Below, piece after piece: positions 23,866 to 33,195 of a stretch of DNA of 64,000 bases. Both the position numbers and the translations under genes were made by a program. The notes below the pieces were generated by a model. That model saw nothing but the letters and a program-made list of their open reading frames with translations, had not been told where the DNA came from and ran no database searches. Source of the stretch: Taxawa tesnikishii (nom. ined.) (lineage: Eukaryota; Ascomycota; Dothideomycetes; Dothideales); assembly GCA_030247885.1 (NCBI GenBank), contig JAPDRO010000003.1, positions 930,001-994,000 of the forward strand, given 5' to 3'. Numbering within the stretch: position 1 is the first letter of the stretch; every line of letters begins with the position of its first letter.

Positions 23866-25232
23866 ATGATCGAGAAGGACTACACTCTCCTTCCGCCGGA
23901 CCGCGATTCCGTAACCACCACGTTTACGCGTGCGCTGCCAAAGATCGAACTGCATGCGCATCTGTCCGGATCAATCAGCCGGCAAACCCTCCATGAGATA
24001 TGGCGGCGGAAGAAGGCTGCCGATTCTTCGTTCCCTTTGGAAGATCCATTGATTGCGCTGCCGTCGGGCAAGACGGAGGTTGATGTTGTCACGCAAGTAC
24101 CGCGTCTCCTTTGCTTCTACCATCACTGTATATTATGTCGAAGCTTCGGACATGTTGCTCTTGTGCGGGCAGGATATGAAAGCGAAACAGCTCGCACGAT
24201 ATCATATCCGTGTTCAGTCCATGTGCACATACGAGCGTGGTGGCAGCGCACATGTTGTTAGAGAACACGAGTGCTTGGTATCAAAGAGACCATGGCTAAT
24301 GCTTTCGCATAGTTTCTTTCCTTTGTTTGACAAGTATATATACAATCTCGTTACCACGATTGAGGACATCCGGTTGAGCACTCTGTCTGTGCTTCGTGAC
24401 TTTGCCAATGATGGTGTGGTATACCTTGAGCTCCGCACAACACCGCGTTCAATCCCGGATGCCGGAGTAACAAAGGAAACTTATGTCTCCTCGGTCCTCG
24501 ATACAATTGACGCCTTCAATGCGCAGCAGGACAAGATCAAGACATATCTCATCCTCTCGATCGATCGGCGCAACAACACAGATCAGGCAGACGAAGTGGT
24601 CGACCTGGCGCTGAGGTACACCGACAAGGGCGTCCTAGGAGTTGACCTTTGCGGAAATCCCCTCTGTGGAGATGTTTCCATCTTTCAACCGGCTTTTGCA
24701 CGCGCTAAAGCCGGCGGTCTCAACATTGCCCTTCACTTTGGAGAGGTACCGACCAGCGGAACGAAGGAGGAGCTGCAGACATTGCTCAGCTATGGACCAC
24801 AGCGGCTCGGCCACGTTATTTGCGTCCCGGAAGAGATCAAAAGCGAGGTCCTGAGGAAGAGGCTGGCGCTTGAGCTGTGTTTGAGCTGCAATGTCCTTGC
24901 AAAGCTGAGTATGGGCGGGTTTGCTGACCACCATTTCGGCGAATGGAGGAAGACCAACTGCCCTATCGCGCTTTCAGTGTGTGTCCCTGTTGTATCCTTA
25001 TAAACTTGTTCCGTTGTTCTTCAAGTTGACTGTTGTTCAGACGGACGATGTCGGTATTTTCGAAAGTTCGTTGTCGAACGAGTACTTTCTTGCTGCACAG
25101 CACTTCGACCTCACGTACTCGGAGCTCGTTGTGCTAAGCTACAGCGCAGTGAACGCCATCTTCGGCGGCGAACAGGAGAAGAGAAGACTGAGGAGGTTGC
25201 TAATCACCTTCGGCAACACCATTCCTGGCTGA
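23866..25232 (+). CDS. Adenosine deaminase-like protein (ADAL/MAPDA type)
   Basis: This is a metal-dependent purine deaminase of the ADA superfamily. The ADAL branch removes the N6 group from N6-methyl-AMP or adenosine; the exact substrate is inferred. The zinc-binding motif HAHLSG is at residues 30-35. It is followed by DGVVYLELRTTPR, the ADAL hallmark, then ALHFGEVP, RLGHVI and TDDVGIF, which supply the remaining His, Glu and Asp ligands. Exons are 23866-24092, 24313-24976 and 25041-25232, giving 360 aa, the usual length. Intron 1 (24093-24312) begins GCAAGT: only this GC donor joins VDVVT to FFPLFDKYIYN in frame. Intron 2 starts GTGTGT and ends TTCAG. Confidence 0.92.
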
Positions 25233-25261
25233 AACCTTCCGGTGGGTTGTCTTTTCATGCT

Positions 25262-25578
25262 CCCTAGGGTATGAAAGTTCCTCCAGTCTCTTTGTCCACC
25301 CATGTGACGAAGGAATTCAAGGCTTCGGAGCTGGACAAGCTGGCTCAGACCCCTGGTTGGACGTGAAGTGAGTAGATATCCAACCGCTGCATACTGACGG
25401 ACTTGCTGACTCCGTAATGCAGATCAGAAAGATCGTCCGTACGGCGCAAGTGCTCGCTCGAAACGAGCAGGAATGGTTGACGATTGAGACTGTTGAGGGA
25501 GTGATTGAGATTACTGAGAGCTTTGAACGTGATCTCCAGGGTAGTGAGGCATCAGGCGGCTATGCGCGGGTATATCTG
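25262..25578 (+). pseudogene. C-terminal relic of an AAA+ ATPase
   Basis: After ATG 25262 the frame reads HVTKEFKASELDKLAQT. One base less in the C4 run 25350-25353 gives LVGRE. An intron at 25368-25422 (GTGAGT..TGCAG) then leads to IRKIVRTAQVLARNEQEW and ESFERDLQGSE. This is the lid/sensor-2 region at the end of fungal AAA+ ATPases, where GR-I-K/R-N/K-VVRTAQ is typical. The Walker A and B parts are absent: the previous gene stops only 30 bases upstream. I call it a truncated relic. Beyond about 25578 the frame stays open only because it lies opposite the PPR gene. Confidence 0.6.
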
Positions 25579-25719
25579 AACAGCTGCATCCCGAGGGCTT
25601 TCGATCGCGAGATGAGACTGGCTCGCTGTGAGTCGCTGCTATGCATGGAAAATACGTTATGCTTTGTACAGATAGCTGCTCAACAGATCTCTTACACTCT
25701 GACCATTCCCGCTGCCACT

Positions 25720-27743
25720 CTACACGGCCGGCGCATGCAACTGTTCCTCTCCTTGATCCTCCGTGGGCATCTGGTTCCGTCCCCAAGCATCCTCGATAGC
25801 TTCTATCGCTCTCCTCAACGCTTCGTCCGTCATTCCTTGCGTCACTCTACTATCCTGCGCCCGTTGTATAAGATCCCAAGTCCTCTCATCCCCCTTCCCG
25901 CCAGCGCCTGGCCTAATGCACTCACCGTATTGGGCCTAGCAATCATTTTCAGTTTATCCATCTCATCGAAGTAGCGCCAAGCCAGCTCCAACTGTCCCGC
26001 CACTATGAAAACAAGAACCAGTCTGTCGTACGTGAGGGAAGTTGGCTGGATGTGCAGGGCCAGCAGTTCCGAGACGAGGAAGAGCGCGGTCTCGTGTGCG
26101 GGCGGAGAGGCGAGGCGAGTACCTTTGAGCAGGATATTAAAGGTTTCGATGTTCGCCATGGACTTGTGTGGCACATCGGATACGATGCGCTCGAACTCGT
26201 GTAGCGATTTGTAGACGGTGAGTGCGGAGGCGAGATCGTCTCGCTCGTTGATGTGGAACTCGATTACCATGTTGAGCGCGGCGATGGGCACCTCGCGTCC
26301 GGCTTTATGGAGCGAGGCTAGCACTTCCATAACTTCATCAATTTCGTGCGGCCGGCGTTTGAGGTATCTGTAAATGGGCCGTACGGTAGCGGCGGTGGGC
26401 GGTAGTTTGGTGCTGGCCATGATAGTGAGCACAGCCAGCGCGGCGCGCAGGTCCGGCGGGCTGGTCGACATGTACGCCAGCAGCAGTTGGTCGTAATGCA
26501 CGTTTTGGAAGACGGTGCTGCGGTTTCCTAGCACGCGGAAGGCTTCAGTTGCAAGAACGGTATCACCGCGACGGGCGGCCGTCGTGAGGACGTTCAAACA
26601 GAGGCCAGAAGCCGGATTGATGTACTCCGGGATGACTTGATGGTTCCATACGTATGATGTCGCTGCGTGCTGGTGAGTGGTCAGTGGTGGGCAGCATTAT
26701 AACAGACTGAGTTTCTACACTCACATGGAACTTCTGGCTCGCGACGTCCAGCAGACAATACCACACATTCTTGGAAATGTTCAGCTCGCCCGCAGCCACC
26801 CGTTCCTTCATGAGGTTTAGCGCTTCGTCGATCTCTCCCTTTTGTGCAAGCAGATACACTGCCATGTCGTATAGCCACGGCTGTATGTGGATGCCTTCAA
26901 CCCGCATGTCCCTGAGGGTATCCACTGCAAGCTCGAATTGTCCTTCCCTGAACAATCCTGCAGCAACATCGTGAAATCCGTCCGCGGTCAGGCCGAACCA
27001 TCGCTGTCGCATATATGCTAGAACATCCGCTCTGAGGAGGTAGTCCACGTGAACAGATAGGACCTACGATCCTGTCAGCCCTGTCACACTTCACCCAAAT
27101 ACCCTGTCACCCAGCTTCCAGCCCGGTGTCTTTCGTCACAGCTTACCTTCAATACATCATGCCCAACGCCGACATCCATCTGCAGCCCTTCGTTCTTCAT
27201 TTCTTCTAACAGGTTCGCAACCCTCCACGCCGCACCATCCCTCGGATTCACATTGACCAATATCAGGCTTGCGTACAGCCTCAGATTCGGCTGCTCCTCT
27301 CTTTCTCCGATCAAGTGTTCCACAATCTGCTGCACCTCTGCCGTCTCGCCTTTACCGGCAGATTTTCGCAACAACTCATAAAGAAACGGCGTCGACAAGC
27401 GTATCAGAGGCGTGGTCCTCTTCTTGCCCACATAGTTGCGTGGCTGTGCCGGACCTAGCGCGCCTACGTCGGCGAAGGAGAGGAATTTCGCGTTGTCGGA
27501 TGCAGCAGAAGGAAACTCTGTCTCAGCGTCGCTGATGAATGGTTGGTGCAATTCGAGGGCGGCTTGTGTATGGGTTTGATCGGACGCATGACGGCGCGCG
27601 GCTGGTGTAGATGAACTCAGACATTGCAGAGCAGGTCTCCGGCTGATTCTGGAAACATAGGTTGCGTTGGTCAACGTCGCGCGAGAGAAGGACGGACACA
27701 GGCATTGCCATAGGCCGTCAATAGCGAGAGTAGACGTGGGCAT
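25720..27743 (-). CDS. Mitochondrial pentatricopeptide-repeat (PPR) protein
   Basis: PPR proteins bind organelle RNA and act in processing, stability or translation. The N-terminus from ATG 27743 is rich in Ser/Thr/Arg/Ala and nearly lacks acidic residues, like a mitochondrial presequence. Repeat-like helical pairs follow (FHDVAAGLFREGQFELAVDTLRDM, YDMAVYLLAQKGEIDEALNLM, FNILLKGTRL). Exons are 27743-27147, 27063-26725 and 26669-25720. The introns have GTAAGC/GTAG and GTGAGT/CCAG ends. In the last exon the C5 run 25890-25894 is one base short. Adding a base continues the protein as RGDERTWDLIQRAQDSR through a basic/acidic tail to the stop at 25720; without it the frame ends at 25842. The specific RNA target is unknown. 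Confidence 0.8.
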
Positions 27744-28111
27744 TTCCCTCTGCAGATGCGAGGTCGAGTTTCGCGAATTGAACTTGGAAGCTCGATAATG
27801 CGCGATCACGTGATGGACTATGTACGACGAGGTTTCTGACCACAGCATATGCGATCCATGCATTTTTCCATTTGTGATGGTGTAAAACCGCAGGAGTTCC
27901 TTGTGCATTCTGGTTCCTCTAGGAGTATGCACCCCATCCCGCATAGTACAAGCTGTTGCTGATTTCCTCGCCATTCAGTTTGCTCCAGCCCCTCATGCCC
28001 GTTCGTAGGCCGCAAGACGGATTCTCTGCAATGGATACAGAGAACTGCGGGTTCGCGCTACGGCAGCGCCGCCGTCGGGGCTCGTAATTGTGCATCCTGA
28101 TATTCTTGCGC
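27744..28111. other. Gap between PPR gene and LSM4
   Basis: This tandem minus-strand gap holds the LSM4 3' UTR and the PPR promoter. No other feature is seen. Confidence 0.5.
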
Positions 28112-28644
28112 TCAGCTGCCCCTACCCCTGCCTCCTCTACCGCGACCTCCACGTCCGCCACCCCTTCCACCTCTGTCGCCTCTTCCTCCACGATCGCCCA
28201 TCCCTCCGCGTCCTCCTCTCGAAGCCTGCTGACTCTGTTGCTGGTCCTTCACTAGGTCCACAATCTCGTCCTCCAGTCGCAGATACTTGATCTGTTTGCG
28301 CCTTGATCAGCGATCTTGCCCAAACCACCACACTTACACTGTCCTCCTGTATACACATACATTGTTTCCCCTAATGTAGCATTCCGGTAACCTGAAGAAG
28401 CGGTCTCCCTCCGGGCTCGTTTGCACGACTTCTTTCAGTGTGAGGTTCATGTACGTGTCGCAATTGACCAGATGTCCGTTCAGCGTTTCGCCATTCTTCA
28501 GCTCGACAAGCATGGGCCGGCCTTGCGCCGCCGTGAGAAGTCCAAGTGGGAGCTAGAAAGCGCGGAGGAGGGGTTAGTAGCCTGTCGAGTGAGCAGGTGG
28601 TGATTGCCGGGGATTGGGAAGAATGGTGTGGGGACGCTTACCAT
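28112..28644 (-). CDS. lsm4: LSM4, U6 snRNA-associated Sm-like protein
   Basis: Lsm4 is part of the nuclear Lsm2-8 ring on U6 snRNA and the cytoplasmic Lsm1-7 ring in mRNA decay. Sm1 motif: [20 protein letters not shown], then MNLTLKEV. Sm2 motif: YIRGNN joined to [12 protein letters not shown]. The C-terminus is an RGG-rich tail. Exons are 28644-28642, 28552-28361 and 28291-28112, giving 124 aa. The first exon is only the ATG, followed directly by GTAAGC; splicing gives [11 protein letters not shown], the standard Lsm4 start. Confidence 0.96.
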
Positions 28645-29224
28645 GGCTGGAGGAAGGTCGCTCGGGCGACACAAGTATCGGGCGTGTTGAATGGCAGACT
28701 GGTATGGATACTGCTTGTATGAAGGTGTAACTATTCACTTGAAGATGATGTAGACGAGCGCCTGCTACAGATGCGCCAAGAGGAGCGCATGTATCATGGC
28801 GGTAGGAACCGAAGCTAGAATGACTAGGATTTCCCGAAGGGGTTTATCACCGAATGTCCGATTCTCCGACCTATCGTGCGTGCTCTGGCGACTTGGCCTG
28901 GGGCATGTTTGTGAGCTAAAGGCTGGCTGGCTTGCTGGCTGGCTGCGGCTGCGGGAATCCTTCAGAAATCGACTCAGCCCCTCCGCGGCGGCGGCTGAGC
29001 AAGTGCAAAAGTCGCTGCCTGGCACCTCCATGTCTCGTGCTCGTGCTCCGTTTCTCCTGCAGTCTGCTCGACCATAAACGCAAAGTTGCCATCAAAAAGC
29101 GCTGTATACCTGTATACCGCTCTATCGCAGGGCCGCTACAGTCTCCGGCCTCGTGGTCGTCGAGGCATGTAACTACATCACTGAGAATAATATATAACTG
29201 TCACCCTTCGACCCATCTTTTGCC
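28645..29224. promoter_or_regulatory. Divergent gap with GGCT repeat
   Basis: This gap lies between LSM4 (minus) and the membrane protein gene (plus). It contains a GGCT-type microsatellite at 28921-28955 and otherwise nothing recognised. Confidence 0.45.
28921..28955 (+). repeat. GGCT-type imperfect microsatellite
   Basis: Repeated GGCT units with a few substitutions, in the LSM4 upstream region. Confidence 0.75.
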
Positions 29225-31163
29225 ATGTGTTTGCTGGCCGCGTTCTTGCTGCTTCCTTTCCTGCTCATCTGCGCCGCTCCCGTTCCATTATCGTCTCTAA
29301 ACGGCCCGCAACGCGTCTTCGTGACCCCAGAAGGTATACTCTTGCATGCGATCGAGTATATGCAGAGTAGTTGATCGTGTACAGATGCGTCTCGAGTTGC
29401 ATCCATTACGGTTCCTTGCCCCGACTGCCTACCGGAAGAAGCTGACGCAGCCCTCGTATGTACACGTATACTGCCAAGCCTCATCGTGTTTGGCACGCAA
29501 TGCCTATATGTTATGTGTGCTGACACGCCTTAGGCATTTAACTTCGAACCCACCCTTCTCGACGACGCTTGCCATGACGCAAATTTTTCATTGAACGACT
29601 TGTCGTCGCTAAACTTCAACTACAATTCGCCGGAACAGGGCAATTATTTCTACGCCAACACTACCGTACAGTCCGGGCCTCACCAAGTCGATGTCCTCAT
29701 CAAGGGTACCTGTGATTCTTCTGGCCCCCTTCGTCAGATAATCTACTTCCATATCCATCGGGTCAACGGTCAACTGGTCTCCGGTCCTGTCGGTTTCACT
29801 GTCGTCGTATGGCCCCAAGCAGCACCCATAGTCTATGAACTCACTGCCGCTCCTTTCGTGCAAGAAGTCCATATCCCAATCACCAACTCCGCTGGTCCCC
29901 CTGTTGCTTCGACGTCCGCCGTACCGGTTTCGTCAGTTTCTACCAGTATCTCGATCCCGTCTGCGGCTTCTGTTAGTTCCATACCCAGTACAGAACTCCA
30001 AGCCCACAACACTTCTGTTCTACCGGACTCTCAATCCTTGGATAGCGATGAAGACCGCATTCTGTCGGATTTCCGTGCTCAGCTTCGATATCAAACGAAG
30101 CTGATACGGATCAAAACCGGCCCATGCGTTAAGCCGCTGCATGAAGAACTCGAAGCCTGCGACGGCCTCACCTGTTCTCTCAAAACGGTCTGCCGCCATT
30201 TTGGCGCTCTGCTGAAACACTGCTTCACTGAGATTGGACGACGGTCCGACGAATTCGATTACGCTATGGAAGAAAGATTTCGTCAATCTGTTGTCGCGAG
30301 CGAAAAAGAAGGCCTGCTGGAGAATCATTTTTCACCATCCAACGGAACATGTAAGGCCAAGACCATCGTGCTCGTCGACCCGCCAAATGAGCTCGTACGC
30401 CTACTCGAAGTCATCGCAGGTGTCCTGGGATTGGCGGGACTTCTCGCGCTCATCAGACGTCGCTTCTCGTCCCTCCGACGCCGCGTCGAACGCCTTGCTG
30501 ATCGTGAGGAAAGACGGACGGCCAGAGAATACAAGCGCGCCGCCAGGCAGCTGAAATGGGCGAACAGACGGGAAGCCGTGCGACAACGATGGCAAAGCGT
30601 ACGCGGTGCCCTTTGCCGCAAAGCCTACCGGAACTGCGACTACGAGGAGAAACGAGCGTTGATCATTGAGGCAGCACAAGCGGCCATGGTTGAGGAAGGA
30701 GACCGAGCTGGACCCAGTGTTTTGAGCATAGAAGAAGAGATCGAAGGCCTGAGATACGCGCACGAGATCGTTTCTTCTCTCGTTCAAGCAGAGCACGGAC
30801 AAAGCAGTACTCCATATTCCAGCCCGCTGGGCAGCGATGCACCAACACCAACACCGGCGTCAGGCCTTTACACAGCGGTACACGACACACGGTCCCGATC
30901 CAGCAGTTTACCATCATACAACTCTGAGACCCTGCCGGACTACTCGAGCCAGCTCGAGAGCGACGGTGAGGAAAGAGTTTCGGACGGGTTCAGACCAGGG
31001 GCGCGCCTGGTTAGAGCAAGAAGGGGGCGCATACACACCGTCAATCGCCAGCGGCACAACTGTCTTCTCTGGTCTGTCACGTGTTACACCGGACAGCAGC
31101 ATCCCTGATATTAGCCCAAGATGCAGCGGAGAAACCCTCCGCACTGGGCTGAGCCGGGACTGA
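29225..31163 (+). CDS. Fungal secretory-pathway membrane protein, function unknown
   Basis: A signal peptide (MCLLAAFLLLPFLLICAAPV) starts at ATG 29225. The lumenal part contains VPCPDCLPEEADA and a beta-rich domain (DVLIKGTCDSSGPLRQ, GPVGFTVVVWPQ). A transmembrane helix (LLEVIAGVLGLAGLLALI) is followed by an Arg-rich cytoplasmic segment and a Ser/Pro-rich tail. Exons are 29225-29333, 29385-29455 and 29534 onward; both splices restore one frame. The frame ends at 31108 as written. At the G4 run 30998-31001, removing one base continues as RAWLEQEGGAYTPSI.. to 31163 and ends in TPDSSIPDISPR, which looks like the true tail. Proteins of this layout are common in filamentous ascomycetes but uncharacterised. 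Confidence 0.75.
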
Positions 31164-31657
31164 AGGTTTCGTATATGAAAACAAGGATTTGCTTACACGT
31201 CTGCTGTTGAGGCTATGTCAAGACGCAGTATGACACAAGCAATTTCGTTCTGATCTCGTAATGACTGTGCATGCCTTCAAAGCTTGTTAGGAGGCGTTGG
31301 GAAGTGTACAACTATCTGGCTTCTGGGTTTGGACTGGGTTGGCTCGGAGAGGGAGGATGTATTACAGTGCCGCTGTTTCGGCAAGACGGGTTTGCAAGTG
31401 CGGCTGCCTTTGGTTTGTTGTTTGTCACAGTATAGGTCGAATAGACACAATTGCTACTCTGAACCAACAATTCTGTGTCTTGTTATGGAAACCATATAGA
31501 CCAAGGATATGCAAGTAGCTATGCGAGCTAGTATTAGGCTAGGCGGGGAAATATCGGCAGTGAATCTCACGTTTCGATCTCCACTTCTTTCCTTCAACGC
31601 GCGTCGACTTTGTCCTACACGCGCCCTTGTACACCAAAATGTAAATCAACAGGCATA
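31164..31657. other. Intergenic flank of the transposon
   Basis: No gene. The right part is AT-richer and borders the Tc1/mariner insertion at TA 31656-31657. Confidence 0.5.
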
Positions 31658-31687
31658 CAGCCGGAGGACAGAAGTCTTGGCGGATTC
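31658..31687 (+). repeat. Left terminal inverted repeat of the Tc1/mariner element
   Basis: 30 bases that match the reverse complement of 32975-33004 exactly; the TA just outside is the target site. Confidence 0.95.
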
Positions 31688-31739
31688 GTCGCATTCAACT
31701 CTTCCTTCTGTGAAGGTATAGTTGCTGTATACACCCACA

Positions 31740-32838
31740 ATGCCACCACAACGTGTTTCACGCAAGATGTCGCCTAATGTTATGCGTGATAGTGAACTGA
31801 AACCAACGGACCGTGCATATCTATACGGCCGTGCTATAGCTAGTGAAAATTATGCAACAATTGCGCAAGAGACGAATTTTGCAGAATCAACAATTCGACG
31901 AACTATCGAAAATGCTACAACACGTAACAACCCTTTTGATAACTTACCCCGAAATGGAAGGCCGAAATCAATATCAGAACGTACAACTCGTACTATAATT
32001 CGACACGTCAAAAAGGCGCCGTTTACGAAATATTCGGACTTGAAGCGAAACCTCAAAATCTCGGCGTCAACAAAAACTATTAGGCGCGTTTTGCAACAAT
32101 TTAGCCTCCAAAATGGAAGGCCGCGCGCCGGCCATTATTAACGAAATAAACCGCCAAAAAACGCTTAAAATGGGCTTTAAATCACCGTTTTTGGCCTATT
32201 AAAAAGTGGTATACGGTTGTGTTTTCGGACGAGTGTTTAGTTGAATTAGGTTCCGGAAAATATCATAAATATATCTTTCAGTATCCGCACGAAAAATACG
32301 ACAACGATAAAATTCAAAACTATAATAAAAGCAAGGATTTACGCGTTATAGTTTAGGCCGCAATCTTGAAGGACGAAAAAACGCAATTACACGTTATGCT
32401 TCGAGATAATAAAGCGCCAAAAAGAGCTATACGTCGCGTAGCTATATCGAAACTATTTCATTAAATTTCGGTCCGGATTCTTTAGACGGGTTTTTGTTTT
32501 AATAAGACGGCGCGCCAATTTATACATCAAAGCAAACAACTAAGTTTCTTCAAGATTACGGCGTAAAATTGCTTGAATGGCCGCTATATAGCCCGGATTT
32601 GAACCCAATTGAACACCTTTAGCCTTGCATCAAAAACAAGCTATATAAGCTCTTTCCGGACATTGAAACCTAGAAGGCACCTCGCACAAAGGCTTATGAA
32701 TTGCATAATCAAGTTGCGCAAGCACTATGCAAGGCATGGGAGGCTATTCCACGTGAAGTTGTGGAAGCATGCGTGGACTCCATAAATGAGAGGATTGAGG
32801 CAGTTGTGCATGCAAAAGGCTGGTATACACGCTTTTGA
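31740..32838 (+). pseudogene. Tc1-type transposase, mutated (RIP-like)
   Basis: The first 134 codons are intact and contain a helix-turn-helix region (YATIAQETNFAESTIRRTI, then NGRPKSISERTTRTI). The frame then changes near 32110 and continues as KRLKWALNHRFWPIKKW with the first catalytic Asp in VFSDECLVEL. After another shift near 32410 it reads SYTSRSYIE, then DGAPIYTSK and SPDLNPIEHL; the second Asp and the Glu are 34 residues apart (DD34E). It ends AKGWYTRF near 32838. Stops are TAA at 32147, TAG at 32354, a TAA TAA pair just before DGAPIY, and TAG after EHL and after DIET. All fit C-to-T changes on either strand at Gln or Trp codons. Confidence 0.93.
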
Positions 32839-32974
32839 AGCACAAAACTCGCACAATTTGTTGTACATACGCATATCTATGAGCCATCCAAGTTGTGAAG
32901 CAATTAAGCAAGCAATGCACGCGTTACTCACTCCAGAAGTTGTGTGGTATAGACCATGGAATAGTGTTGCGGAG

Positions 32975-33004
32975 GAATCCGCCAAGACTTCTGTCCTCCG
33001 GCTG
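32975..33004 (-). repeat. Right terminal inverted repeat of the Tc1/mariner element
   Basis: Exact reverse complement of the left 30-bp repeat; TA follows at 33005-33006. Confidence 0.95.
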
Positions 33005-33045
33005 TATATAGGGAAAATGACATATCATTTGCCTTGACCTTCCGT

Positions 33046-33195
33046 CGTTTCTTTCAAGCTTTCCGTCATTTCCTCTTTGAATCTATTATTTCCCTTTGTT
33101 TCCCTAACCTCTCCGCCATTTCCCTTATACATCTGTTATTTCCCTTCAATTCCCCTGACTCTTCCGTCATTTCTACCCTAACCTACAACGTCATT
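33046..33195 (+). repeat. Degenerate tandem repeat, about 50-bp unit
   Basis: Roughly three pyrimidine-rich units carry TTCCGTCATTTC or CCGCCATTTCCC followed by TTATTTCCCTT. CCCTAACC occurs twice. It lies just outside the transposon's right end and partly overlaps the end of the next minus-strand gene. Confidence 0.65.

Larger units (their letters stand above)
31658..33004 (+). mobile_element. Tc1/mariner (DD34E) element, complete ends, inactivated
   Basis: Both ends are 30-bp inverted repeats, identical over their full length (31658-31687 and 32975-33004, outer end CAGCCGGAGG). They are flanked by TA on each side (31656-31657 and 33005-33006), the Tc1/mariner target duplication. Length is 1,347 bp, typical of fungal Tc1-like elements. 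The interior is AT-rich relative to its flanks and holds a broken transposase. Confidence 0.95.

Noticed and set aside
25579-25974. Plus-strand frame continuing after the AAA+ relic
   Set aside because: It lies opposite the 3' exon of the PPR gene and loses similarity to AAA+ proteins after ERDLQG.
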